A program made the translations under genes and the position numbers. This document shows positions 54,240 to 63,308 of a stretch of DNA of 64,000 nucleotides, piece by piece. The stretch is taken from assembly GCF_000425305.1 (NCBI RefSeq), contig NZ_AUDE01000025.1, forward strand, positions 1 through 64,000, written 5' to 3'. The first letter of the stretch is position 1, and the number at the start of each line of letters is the position of its first letter. The stretch comes from Psychroserpens burtonensis DSM 12212. GTDB lineage: Bacteria; Bacteroidota; Bacteroidia; Flavobacteriales; Flavobacteriaceae. The notes below the pieces were generated by a model. That model worked only from the letters and a program-made list of their open reading frames with translations. It ran no database searches and was not told where the DNA came from.

Positions 54240-55679
54240 CTAATTTGAATATCCAACTGCTTCACCAATCAAAGTAGCACTGGTGCAATCTAAAATTTTA
54301 ACTTTGACTAATTCTCCAATCTTATAATTTTCTCTCGGAAAAACAGCAACTATATTCTGTGATGTTTTTCCAGACCATTGCTCGTTTGATTTTTTAGACT
54401 CACGTTCAATAAGGACTTCAACCTCAGTATTTAAATATTTTTTAATTTGAATAGCGCCAAGCTCACGTTGTAATTGTACTATTTCTGCAAGGCGTCGCTT
54501 TTTAGTGTCTTCAGGCACATCATCTTCCAATTTGCGTCCTGCCATTGTTCCTGGTCGTTCAGAGTACATGTACATAAAGCCAAAATTATACTTCACGTAT
54601 TCCATTAAACTTAACGTGTCTTGATGGTCTTGTTCTGTTTCCGTAGGGAAACCAGCAATCATATCTTGGCTAATAGAACATTCGGGAAGAATGCCTCTAA
54701 TATGATCGATGAGTTCAAAATATTCTTCACGCGTATGCAAACGATTCATTTCTTTTAAAATACGGTTGCTTCCGCTCTGAACAGGCAAGTGTATATGCTT
54801 ACAAATATTATCAAATTTTGCCATGGTATGAATCACATCAAGCGTTAAATCTTGAGGATTAGAAGTTGAAAATCGAATGCGCATGTTAGGTTGCGCTTTA
54901 GCACATAGTTCTAACAATTGTGGAAAATGAACAGCAGTCGCTTTTTGCATATCGCTGGCTTTAACCAAATCCTTTTTGAGTCCGCCACCATACCACAAAT
55001 AACTATCCACATTTTGACCTAAAAGTGTAATCTCCTTATAACCTTTATTCCATAAATCATTAATTTCTCCGATGATACTTTGTGGATCACGACTGCGTTC
55101 ACGACCTCTGGTAAAAGGGACAACACAAAATGTACACATATTATCACAACCACGTGTTATGGATACAAGTGCAGTGACACCATTGGTGTTAAGCCTCACG
55201 GGAGAAATATCTCCATAAGTTTCATCTTTAGAGAGGGTGACATTTATGGCATCTCTACCGTCATCAACTTCTGCTAATAGATTAGGTAAATCTTTATAAG
55301 CATCAGGTCCTACAACGAGGTCAACAATTTTCTCTTCTTCTAAAAATTTGGTTTTTAATCGCTCAGCCATACAGCCAAGAACACCAACTTTCATTTTAGG
55401 ATTGATGCGTTTTACGGCATTGTATTTTTCTAGTCGTTTTCTAACAGTTTGCTCTGCTTTATCACGAATGGAGCAGGTGTTGACTAAAACCAAATCGGCT
55501 TCCTCAAGATTTTGAGTGGTATTGAAACCTTGATCGGCAAGAATAGAAGCCACAATTTCGCTATCGCTAAAATTCATAGCGCAGCCATAGCTTTCAATAA
55601 AAAGCTTGCGCGTATTTCCTTTTTTTTGTTCTAAAACGAGGTTGTTACCTTGTTTGCTTTCGTCAATTGTTTTGTCCAT
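54240..55679 (-). CDS. miaB: tRNA methylthiotransferase MiaB
   Basis: A radical SAM enzyme that adds the methylthio group to i6A37 of tRNAs reading U-starting codons. 479 residues from the chosen start (MDKTIDESKQG). The N-terminal MTTase domain has GCAMNFSDSE, NTCSIRDKAE and GVLGCMAERLK cysteines; the radical SAM site is GCDNMCTFCVVPF; a TRAM domain (about 410-475) ends it. A start 42 bases upstream (55721) is possible, but that extension is encoded by a palindromic repeat and does not resemble the family. Confidence 0.95.
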   Translation of the reverse strand: MDKTIDESKQGNNLVLEQKKGNTRKLFIESYGCAMNFSDSEIVASILADQGFNTTQNLEEADLVLVNTCSIRDKAEQTVRKRLEKYNAVKRINPKMKVGVLGCMAERLKTKFLEEEKIVDLVVGPDAYKDLPNLLAEVDDGRDAINVTLSKDETYGDISPVRLNTNGVTALVSITRGCDNMCTFCVVPFTRGRERSRDPQSIIGEINDLWNKGYKEITLLGQNVDSYLWYGGGLKKDLVKASDMQKATAVHFPQLLELCAKAQPNMRIRFSTSNPQDLTLDVIHTMAKFDNICKHIHLPVQSGSNRILKEMNRLHTREEYFELIDHIRGILPECSISQDMIAGFPTETEQDHQDTLSLMEYVKYNFGFMYMYSERPGTMAGRKLEDDVPEDTKKRRLAEIVQLQRELGAIQIKKYLNTEVEVLIERESKKSNEQWSGKTSQNIVAVFPRENYKIGELVKVKILDCTSATLIGEAVGYSN

Positions 55680-55684
55680 AGCAT

Positions 55685-55702
55685 TTCCCGTGTAAACGGG
55701 AA
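55685..55702. repeat. dRS3-like palindrome in the miaB leader
   Basis: A 7-base stem (TTCCCGT 55685-55691, ACGGGAA 55696-55702) with a 4-base loop, 6 bases upstream of the chosen miaB start. The ATTCCC...GGGAA pattern is like short dispersed palindromes in other genomes. Confidence 0.55.
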
Positions 55703-55759
55703 TCTCATTTTTAAAGGTCATTTATTCAATATTCGCACCAACCTTTCAGCAGGCAGATG

Positions 55760-55767
55760 CAAAGATA
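55760..55767 (-). promoter_or_regulatory. -7 element for the miaB cluster
   Basis: TATCTTTG on the minus strand. A CAA (TTG on the minus strand) lies 21 bases further, slightly beyond the usual spacing. The leader to miaB would be about 70 bases and include the palindrome. Confidence 0.45.
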
Positions 55768-55868
55768 GTATAATTTAGAGGATTGTGACAAAGTGTCATA
55801 GCAGATTTTGTTTTGAAGATGCGTTTTATTTTGCTTTATTTGGAAAAATAAATCTAATTACTCAACGT

Positions 55869-56651
55869 ATGTTATTTTCAGAAATTCAAAACAAGATTAA
55901 TCAGGCTAGGCAACTCGATTTTGGTATGCTTTTAAATGATAGTATCGAGCTATTTAAAAAAGTTTGGCTTCAAGGGCTTATGATATGGTTAATTATGATG
56001 GCTTTCGTTATCCCATTGGTAATTTTTATATATGTGCCAATGGTTGTTTTTAGTCTTGTAGATGCTGAAAGCCCGAGTTTTTTTGAGGGTATGGAGGTGA
56101 TGGCTGTTGTTTTCTTTGTCCTTGCGTATGTGCTTTTTGCCTTTATTATGTTAGTCGTTACATTTGGTCTAAAAGCTGGATTGTTTAGAATCATGCGTCA
56201 AAAAGATGCAGACATGATAGGGAAAGATGATTATTTGTTTTTTCTTCGGAAACCATATCTTTTAAAAACGATTACACTGTCTTTAGCTTATTTTGGAATT
56301 AATTTATTAGCAGTTTTATTGTGCGTATTTCCAATTATTTATGTGATGGTTCCACTTAACTTACTAGTTGTTATGTATGCTTTTAATCCCGAAATATCTG
56401 GTTCTAATCTAATCAAAGCAAGTTTTGATTTAGGTAATAAGAAATGGTTTATCACGTTTGGGATTACTTTCATCGCAGGAATATTGGCGCAAATGGTTGG
56501 TATGTTAATGTGCGGTATTGGTATTCTTGTGACGGCATCATTTGCTTTTATTCCATTATATTTCATCTATAAAGAAGTCATTGGTTTTGATGAAGACATA
56601 GATGAACTGAAACATATTGGAAATAATGAAAATTTTGATGCAACCCTTTAA
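55869..56651 (+). CDS. Multi-pass membrane protein of unknown function
   Basis: 260 residues from the ATG at 55869. A short soluble start (MLFSEIQNKINQARQLDFG) is followed by about five hydrophobic helices between residues 35 and 245 and an acidic tail (EDIDELKHIGNNENFD). No catalytic or transport motif is recognised. A longer reading from 55785 was rejected because it lies over the miaB promoter and adds an unlikely sequence. Not clearly linked to its neighbours. Confidence 0.7.
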   Translation: MLFSEIQNKINQARQLDFGMLLNDSIELFKKVWLQGLMIWLIMMAFVIPLVIFIYVPMVVFSLVDAESPSFFEGMEVMAVVFFVLAYVLFAFIMLVVTFGLKAGLFRIMRQKDADMIGKDDYLFFLRKPYLLKTITLSLAYFGINLLAVLLCVFPIIYVMVPLNLLVVMYAFNPEISGSNLIKASFDLGNKKWFITFGITFIAGILAQMVGMLMCGIGILVTASFAFIPLYFIYKEVIGFDEDIDELKHIGNNENFDATL

Positions 56652-56683
56652 TACGTTTTACGTCTAATAGTAAAATACATCTT

Positions 56684-57121
56684 ATGAAATTACCGAGAAT
56701 TCTAATTGCTTGTTTTTGTTTTATACTATTACTAATGAACACGCAATGCGATGATGACGATTTTGATTATGTGCCTTGTGATCAAACAGTGGTTGTTGAT
56801 GATGCTTTTTTTGAGTCTGCACAAACTCATGAGTATGAGTTTGATAGTTTAGAAATTAGTGATAGTTGCCTTTTTGTTAATATATCTGCTAGTGGTTGTG
56901 ACGGTAATTCGTGGAGTATGGTATTAGTAGCTTCTGATGATATTGGAGACTCTTTTCCAGAGCAACGTTACTTAAAACTTGTTTTAACTAATGACGAAGT
57001 GTGTTTAGCAATTGTGTCGCAAGGGCGATCCTTTGATTTAACAACAATCCAAGTAGGTGGTAGTAATGAAATCATTTTAAATATTGAAGGTTTTCCAGAG
57101 TCATTGACGTATACCTATTGA
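56684..57121 (+). CDS. Small putative lipoprotein
   Basis: 145 residues. A hydrophobic N-terminus ends in MNTQC, a plausible lipobox with Cys22, followed by an acidic stretch (DDDDFDYVPC). The rest is probably beta-rich and has three further cysteines (Cys62, Cys70, Cys107 approximately). No family recognised; similar short lipoproteins are common in flavobacteria. Lies 32 bases after the membrane protein gene. Confidence 0.65.
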   Translation: MKLPRILIACFCFILLLMNTQCDDDDFDYVPCDQTVVVDDAFFESAQTHEYEFDSLEISDSCLFVNISASGCDGNSWSMVLVASDDIGDSFPEQRYLKLVLTNDEVCLAIVSQGRSFDLTTIQVGGSNEIILNIEGFPESLTYTY

Positions 57122-57153
57122 TGGGATACTCAATTACAAGTTTTGGATTTAGC

Positions 57154-57180
57154 CCAAATTGAATTTGGTTATTTTTTTTG
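57154..57180 (+). terminator. Probable terminator before topA
   Basis: CCAAA (57154-57158) pairs with TTTGG (57164-57168) around a short loop and is followed by a run of eight T. The stem is short. Confidence 0.45.
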
Positions 57181-57253
57181 TTTTTAAATAGATGAAACGA
57201 TGCTTTTTTAAGTCGAAACTCACTTTAATTAGGAAGATAACTTTTTTTTCACA

Positions 57254-57261
57254 TACATTTG
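57254..57261 (+). promoter_or_regulatory. -7 element upstream of topA
   Basis: TACATTTG fits TAnnTTTG, 19 bases before the topA ATG. No matching TTG at 17-19 bases. Confidence 0.45.
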
Positions 57262-57280
57262 TAGCCTCAAAAAATCATAT

Positions 57281-59821
57281 ATGCCGAAGAATTTAGTCAT
57301 CGTAGAATCACCAGCAAAAGCCAAAACCATAGAAAAATTTCTTGGTAAAGATTTTAAAGTAGAATCTAGCTTTGGTCATATTTCAGATCTGCCTTCAAAA
57401 GAACTAGGAGTTGATGTAGAGGGAGATTTTAAGCCTAATTATCAGGTCTCTAAAGATAAAAAAGATATTGTCAAAAAATTAAAGGATCTTGCTAAAAAAG
57501 CGGATATCGTTTGGTTGGCAAGTGATGAGGATCGGGAGGGAGAAGCAATAGCATGGCATTTAGCAGAAACTCTAGGTCTTGATAAAGCAAAGACAAAACG
57601 AATTGTTTTTCACGAGATTACTAAAAGTGCTATCCAAAAAGCCATTGAAAATCCAAGAGATATTGATTATGATTTGGTGGATGCACAACAAGCCCGTCGT
57701 GTATTAGATAGAATTGTAGGTTATGAGTTGTCTCCTGTGTTATGGAGAAAAGTAAAAGGAGGTTTATCTGCAGGACGCGTACAATCTGTTTCTGTTCGAT
57801 TAATAGTTGAAAGAGAACGGGAAATAATAGGTTTTGCGCCAGAAGCTTCTTATAGGATTGATGCTGAGTTTTCTAACGAAGACGGACAGACATTTAAAGC
57901 GAAACTTCCGAAGAACTTCTCAACCAAAGAAAAAGCATATAAATTTTTAGAATCTAATGCAAATGCAGGTTTTAAAGTAGCAGATCTACAAAAAAAGCCA
58001 GCTAAAAAATCACCAGCAGCGCCATTTACAACATCTACTCTGCAACAAGAAGCGTCAAGAAAGTTGGGCTATTCGGTTAGTAGAACGATGCAAAACGCAC
58101 AACGTTTATACGAAGCTGGTTTGATCACATATATGAGAACCGATAGTGTTAATTTATCTGATGAGGCCCGAAAAGGAGCAAAAGCAGAAATTGAAGACTC
58201 CTATGGTTTAAAATTTAGTAAATCAAGACAATATAAAGGAAAATCTAAAGGTGCTCAAGAAGCTCACGAAGCCATTAGACCTACAGATTTTAATAAACAT
58301 TCTGTAGATATTGAGCGTGATCAAGCACGGTTATATGATCTAATTTGGAAACGTGCCATTGCTTCTCAAATGAGCGATGCAGAGTTAGAGCGTACTAATG
58401 TGAAAATTGACGCGTCAACGCACAACGAAACATTTACTGCAAATGGAGAGGTTATTACTTTTGAAGGCTTTTTAAAAGTCTATCTCGAAGGTACTGATGA
58501 TGAAGATACTGAGCAGGAAGGCATGTTACCTGCAATGAAAGTAAATGAGACCTTACTAAATAGTTATATTACAGCGACTGAGCGTTTTTCACGTGCACCC
58601 TATAGATTTACAGAAGCCTCTTTGGTGAAACAATTGGAGGAACTTGGTATTGGTCGACCGTCAACTTATGCGCCAACAATTTCAACAATTCAAAATAGAA
58701 ATTACGTAGAAAAAGGAACTAATGAAGGGGTGGAGCGTGAGTATACGCAACTATTACTTCAACAAGGGAAACTGACGGATAATAGTTTAACCGAAAAAGT
58801 GAATAGCGATAAAGGGAAACTTGTACCAACAGATATAGGTATGATTGTGACTGACTTTTTAGTAACTCACTTCGGAAATATCCTAGATTACAATTTTACC
58901 GCAAAAGTTGAAGCAGATTTTGATCAAATTGCAGAGGGTAAAGAAGACTGGAAAAAAGTGATGAAGGAGTTCTACAAGGGCTTTCATCCTGTAGTTGTCG
59001 ATGTTCAAGAAAATGCAGACAGAGAATCGGGAGAACGTGTTTTGGGTAAAGATCCTAAATCAGGAAAACAAGTGAGTGTTCGTTTAGGGAAATTTGGACC
59101 TATGGTGCAAATAGGAACTGTTGACGATGAAGAGAAACCAACCTTTGCAAGTTTGTCACCAGATCAACAATTAGCATCAATTACCTATGAAGAGGCGATG
59201 GATTTATTCCAATTGCCTAAAAGTTTAGGCACCTATGAGGATGAACCTATAGAGGTTAATAATGGTCGTTTTGGGCCTTATGTAAAGTTTGGTAAGGCAT
59301 TTGTGTCACTTCCAAAAGGAACTAATCCTTTAGATGTAGAAATGGATCAGGCTATTGAGTTAATCAAAGAGAAGCAAAAAGCTGATGCTCCTATATATAT
59401 GTATAAAGACCTTCCTGTTCAAAAAGGTAAAGGGCGTTTTGGACCATTTATAAAATGGAATAATATGTTTATCAACGTCAATAAAAAGTATGATTGGGAC
59501 AATCTATCTGATAGTGATGTTGTAACTTTAATTGAAGACAAGATTCAGAAAGAAATAGATAAAGTCATTCACAACTGGGAAGATGAAGGGATTCGCGTAG
59601 AGAAAGCACGTTGGGGAAGACACAATATTATTAAAGGTAAAATAAAAGTTGAGCTTCCTAAGACTGTAGATGTTACAGACATGACCTTAGAAGAGGCTCA
59701 AAAAGAAATAGAAAAGAAAGCGCCAAAGAAAAAGGCAGCGGCTAAAAAGAAAGCACCTGTAAAGAAAAAAACAGGGACTAAAAAAGCAACTACTAAAAAG
59801 AAAGCTGCTACTAAAAAATAA
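57281..59821 (+). CDS. topA: DNA topoisomerase I
   Basis: Type IA topoisomerase that relaxes negative supercoils. 846 residues: TOPRIM domain (VIVESPAKAKTIEKFLG; SDEDREGEAIAWH), the cleavage-domain nucleophile Tyr284 in LITYMRTDSVNLS, and C-terminal repeats (GRFGPYVKFG, GRFGPFIKW). There are no Cys4 zinc fingers. Instead it ends in about 45 residues of Lys/Ala/Pro/Thr repeats (KKAPKKKAAAKKK-like), a histone-H1-like tail likely to bind DNA non-specifically. Confidence 0.97.
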   Translation: MPKNLVIVESPAKAKTIEKFLGKDFKVESSFGHISDLPSKELGVDVEGDFKPNYQVSKDKKDIVKKLKDLAKKADIVWLASDEDREGEAIAWHLAETLGLDKAKTKRIVFHEITKSAIQKAIENPRDIDYDLVDAQQARRVLDRIVGYELSPVLWRKVKGGLSAGRVQSVSVRLIVEREREIIGFAPEASYRIDAEFSNEDGQTFKAKLPKNFSTKEKAYKFLESNANAGFKVADLQKKPAKKSPAAPFTTSTLQQEASRKLGYSVSRTMQNAQRLYEAGLITYMRTDSVNLSDEARKGAKAEIEDSYGLKFSKSRQYKGKSKGAQEAHEAIRPTDFNKHSVDIERDQARLYDLIWKRAIASQMSDAELERTNVKIDASTHNETFTANGEVITFEGFLKVYLEGTDDEDTEQEGMLPAMKVNETLLNSYITATERFSRAPYRFTEASLVKQLEELGIGRPSTYAPTISTIQNRNYVEKGTNEGVEREYTQLLLQQGKLTDNSLTEKVNSDKGKLVPTDIGMIVTDFLVTHFGNILDYNFTAKVEADFDQIAEGKEDWKKVMKEFYKGFHPVVVDVQENADRESGERVLGKDPKSGKQVSVRLGKFGPMVQIGTVDDEEKPTFASLSPDQQLASITYEEAMDLFQLPKSLGTYEDEPIEVNNGRFGPYVKFGKAFVSLPKGTNPLDVEMDQAIELIKEKQKADAPIYMYKDLPVQKGKGRFGPFIKWNNMFINVNKKYDWDNLSDSDVVTLIEDKIQKEIDKVIHNWEDEGIRVEKARWGRHNIIKGKIKVELPKTVDVTDMTLEEAQKEIEKKAPKKKAAAKKKAPVKKKTGTKKATTKKKAATKK

Positions 59822-59829
59822 GTAATACC

Positions 59830-60996
59830 ATGAATTTTAATTTCTTATCTCCCGTCTCAGATTCAGTATTAGCTCATAATGAACTATTATCTGAGCAGGT
59901 GCTAGGGAAAAAAATAAAAATTCATTCTACTCAAAACGGTATTCCAGACTTAGATGGTGTGAAACTTGCCATCATAGGTGTTAAAGAAAACCGTAATGAT
60001 GTTAATTATATGGGAGAGGAATTAAATTTTGATACCATAAGAACATCACTATATTCTTTATTTCCTGGAAATTGGCATACAACAATTGCCGATTTAGGTG
60101 ATATTCCAGCCGGTTCAACTATTGAAGATACATATTACGCTTTACGAACTTTAATTTCGGTATTAATAGAGAACAAAGTCGTCCCTATTATACTTGGGGG
60201 AAGCCAGGATTTGACCTATGCTAATTATCGCGCGTATGATACGATGTCACCTATGGTTAATATCGTGAATGTAGATTCTAATTTTGATCTTGGTGACGCT
60301 TCCATAGAAATGAAAAATAATAGTTTCCTTGGGAAAATAATTTTAGAGCAACCTTACAATCTATTTAATTATTCTGTAGTTGGTTATCAAACCTATTTTA
60401 ATTCTCAAGAAGAAATCGACTTGATGGATAAGCTTTACTTTGAGTCTTATCGTTTAGGAGAGGTTACGCATTCTATTAAGTTGGTAGAGCCCGTAATGAG
60501 AGATGCACATATTGTGACTATGGATTTAAAATCTGTTAGAGCAGCAGAGGTTGGTGCTAAGCAAAAATTTTCTCCTAACGGCTTTAATGGTAAAGAGGTA
60601 TGCGCTATTGCACGATATGCTGGAATAAGTAATAAGGTGTCGTCATTTGGGATTTATGAATTTAAAACTACCTATGAGTTAGATGCAACGCCTATGCTAA
60701 TATCACAGATGATATGGTATTTTATAGAAGGTTTTAATTGTAGGGTTAAAGATGACGATTTTAGTAATACTAATAACCATCAAAAATATAATGTGCTAAT
60801 AGAGAATGATGAGTTGATTTTTTATAAAAGTTTAAAAACGGGACGTTGGTGGATAGAAATTCCTTTTTTACCAAATGTTAATAATAAATTAAAAAAGCAT
60901 ACGTTATTACCTTGCACGCATGAAGATTATCTAGAAGCAAGTTGTGGTAAAATGCCAGAACGCTGGTATAAAGCGTATAAAAAGAATAGTTTTTAG
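59830..60996 (+). CDS. Arginase-fold protein with lost metal ligands
   Basis: 388 residues, ureohydrolase (arginase/formimidoylglutamase) fold. In active members the two manganese ions are held by GGDHS, DAHxD and DxD motifs. Here these read GGSQD (123-127), VDSNFD (148-153) and MDLKSV (231-236), so both histidines and one aspartate are replaced. Catalysis by the usual mechanism is unlikely. It lies 8 bases after topA and 187 bases before gldK. A structural or regulatory role near the gliding motor is possible; annotation as formimidoylglutamase would be misleading. Confidence 0.8.
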   Translation: MNFNFLSPVSDSVLAHNELLSEQVLGKKIKIHSTQNGIPDLDGVKLAIIGVKENRNDVNYMGEELNFDTIRTSLYSLFPGNWHTTIADLGDIPAGSTIEDTYYALRTLISVLIENKVVPIILGGSQDLTYANYRAYDTMSPMVNIVNVDSNFDLGDASIEMKNNSFLGKIILEQPYNLFNYSVVGYQTYFNSQEEIDLMDKLYFESYRLGEVTHSIKLVEPVMRDAHIVTMDLKSVRAAEVGAKQKFSPNGFNGKEVCAIARYAGISNKVSSFGIYEFKTTYELDATPMLISQMIWYFIEGFNCRVKDDDFSNTNNHQKYNVLIENDELIFYKSLKTGRWWIEIPFLPNVNNKLKKHTLLPCTHEDYLEASCGKMPERWYKAYKKNSF

Positions 60997-61082
60997 GGTC
61001 TATATATTATAAAATTTAACATATTTTTAATCGATGAAATGTTAACTTTTTGGGATAAAGTGTAAAAAAGATTGAAAAAAAA

Positions 61083-61113
61083 TTGGATTTTACAATATAT
61101 ATAAATATGTTTA
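61083..61113 (+). promoter_or_regulatory. Candidate promoter for gldK-gldL-gldM
   Basis: TTG (61083-61085), 20 bases, TATGTTTA (61106-61113), one mismatch and one base too much spacing. The leader would be about 65 bases. Confidence 0.35.
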
Positions 61114-61183
61114 CATCCTCAAAATAATTAAGCACAAGAATAAATATAATAATTACAACTAAATAATTTAACCTCAAGTTTCT

Positions 61184-62554
61184 ATGAATATTAAGAAGTT
61201 TGCCTTATTGACAACCGTTTTAGCCCTAATGGTTAGCTGTAACTCTGGAGACAGAGGACAACTCGTAGGCGTTAAAGGAAACAAATGGCACCCAGAAAAA
61301 CCTTATGGTATGGCACTTGTGCCAGGTGGTGCATTTATAATGGGAAAATCTGATGACGATTTAGCAGGAGTACAAGATGCGCCAACTAGAACAGTAACCG
61401 TGAGAGCCTTTTATATGGACGAGACCGAAATCACTAATAGTGAGTACCGTCAATTCGTAGAATGGGTTAGAGATTCTACCTTAAGAACCAAATTAGCTAT
61501 TCTAGCTGATGAGATTGGAGAAACTCCAGGGAATGGTGGTATTGGAGAATTTGCATTTAACAATGCAGATCCAGACGATATGACTGTTTATGAAAAATAC
61601 ATGGATAATAACTATAGTGGCCTAGGACCTACAGGCTATGAAGGTAAAAAGTTAAATAAAGATATTGATTTGATTTTTGATACTGCAGATTATCCAGACG
61701 AGTACTATGCTGAGGTTATGGATACCATGCATCTTCCAATTGAGGAGTCTTACAATGGCCAACGCACTTGGGATGTGAAGAAATTTAAATTCCAGTATAA
61801 GTACATGGACATTCAGAAAGCTGCAAAAAACAGAGATTTAAGCCGTAAAGATGTTATTATAACAGAAGAGGTCACTGTGTATCCAGATACAACTGCTTGG
61901 ATTAGAGATTTTTCTTACTCCTATAATGAACCAATGCACAACGATTATTTTTGGCATGATGCGTATGGAGATTATCCAGTAGTAGGCGTGTCTTGGAAAC
62001 AAGCAAAAGCATTCTGTCAATGGAGAACTTTATACCATAATTCTTATAGAAAATCAAAAGGAAAACAATTTGTGAATTCTTATAGATTACCTTCTGAAGC
62101 AGAATGGGAATATGCAGCAAGAGGCGGTCTTCAAGGAGCAACGTATCCTTGGGGTGGACCATATGCTAAGAATGATAGAGGTTGTTTTATGGCAAACTTT
62201 AAACCATTACGTGGTGATTATGCGGCAGACCAAGCCTTATATACTGTAGAGGCCGATGCTTATGAGCCAAATGATTTTAACCTGTATAATATGGCTGGAA
62301 ACGTTTCAGAATGGGTACAAGGTTCTTACGATGCTGCTTCATATGAATATATGTCATCATTTAATCCAAGTGTTAATAATCCAGATAATGAACGTAAAGT
62401 TGTTCGTGGAGGTTCTTGGAAAGATGTAGCATACTTCTTACAAGTAAGTTCTAGAGATTACGAATACGCTGATTCTGCAAGAAGTTATATTGGCTTTAGA
62501 ACCGTTCAAGATTACATGGGAACTGAGGTAACTAAGAACGCTGCTACGAACTAA
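61184..62554 (+). CDS. gldK: Gliding motility / T9SS lipoprotein GldK
   Basis: 456 residues. Lipobox MVSC ends at Cys19. The mature part is a formylglycine-generating-enzyme-like domain (about 40-440): VPGGAFIMGKSDDD, YMDETEITNSEYRQF, NSYRLPSEAEWEYAARGG, NMAGNVSEWV, VVRGGSWKD. In GldK/PorK this fold is structural: it forms the periplasmic ring of the type IX secretion system with GldN, below the outer membrane. First gene of the gldKLM series. Confidence 0.97.
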   Translation: MNIKKFALLTTVLALMVSCNSGDRGQLVGVKGNKWHPEKPYGMALVPGGAFIMGKSDDDLAGVQDAPTRTVTVRAFYMDETEITNSEYRQFVEWVRDSTLRTKLAILADEIGETPGNGGIGEFAFNNADPDDMTVYEKYMDNNYSGLGPTGYEGKKLNKDIDLIFDTADYPDEYYAEVMDTMHLPIEESYNGQRTWDVKKFKFQYKYMDIQKAAKNRDLSRKDVIITEEVTVYPDTTAWIRDFSYSYNEPMHNDYFWHDAYGDYPVVGVSWKQAKAFCQWRTLYHNSYRKSKGKQFVNSYRLPSEAEWEYAARGGLQGATYPWGGPYAKNDRGCFMANFKPLRGDYAADQALYTVEADAYEPNDFNLYNMAGNVSEWVQGSYDAASYEYMSSFNPSVNNPDNERKVVRGGSWKDVAYFLQVSSRDYEYADSARSYIGFRTVQDYMGTEVTKNAATN

Positions 62555-62625
62555 AAAATTAATTAACTAAACTAAACATTAATCTACTTAAGTCACATTG
62601 ACTTTAAAAACTAAAAAACAAAATT

Positions 62626-63261
62626 ATGGCACAGAAGGGAAAAATCACAATCGCTAATATGGTCTATGGACTTGGAGCTGCAATCGTTATACTTGGAGCT
62701 TTATTTAAAATTCAACACTGGCCTTATGGATCACTTATTCTTACAATAGGTATGATTGTTGAAGCCTTAGTCTTTACGTATTCTGCATTTGAAAGACAAG
62801 GAAATGAATTAGATTGGTCTTTAGTATATCCTGAATTAGCTGGAGGACAGTTAATTTCTAAAAAAGCTAAAAAAGAAGAGCCTAAAGATGCTGAAGGATT
62901 ATTATCTAAAAAATTAGATAACTTATTAAAAGATGCAAAAATTGATGGTGAATTAATGGCAAGTTTAGGAAACAGTATTAAGAATTTTGAAGGTGCTGCA
63001 AAAGGAATTAGCCCAGCTGTCGATGCTATGAATGCTCAAAAGAAATACGGTGAAGAATTGTATTTAGCTGCAGCTCAAATGGAGTCTTTAAATAGTCTCT
63101 ATAAAGTGCAAATGGAAAGTGCGAGTCGTCAAGCTACAATTAACGAAGAGTCTGTAGTTAACGCTGAGAAATTAAAAGAACAAATGCAATCATTGGCATC
63201 TAACTTATCATCATTAAATGGTGTATATGGAGGAATGTTAACTGCAATGAATAAAAACTAA
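62626..63261 (+). CDS. gldL: T9SS motor protein GldL
   Basis: 211 residues. Two N-terminal transmembrane helices (about 8-26 and 31-50) around KIQHWPYG, then a cytoplasmic helical region. GldL and GldM form the proton-driven motor of gliding and type IX secretion; the helix 2 glutamate (IVEALVF) is in the place of the residue implicated in proton use. 71 bases after gldK. Confidence 0.96.
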   Translation: MAQKGKITIANMVYGLGAAIVILGALFKIQHWPYGSLILTIGMIVEALVFTYSAFERQGNELDWSLVYPELAGGQLISKKAKKEEPKDAEGLLSKKLDNLLKDAKIDGELMASLGNSIKNFEGAAKGISPAVDAMNAQKKYGEELYLAAAQMESLNSLYKVQMESASRQATINEESVVNAEKLKEQMQSLASNLSSLNGVYGGMLTAMNKN

Positions 63262-63308
63262 TTAGTTTTATTAACTATAATTATTAACAACTAAAAAAAC
63301 TAATTAAC

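Noticed and set aside
59830-60996. Annotation as functional formimidoylglutamase
   Set aside because: Both metal-binding histidines and one aspartate are replaced, and no other histidine-degradation gene is adjacent.
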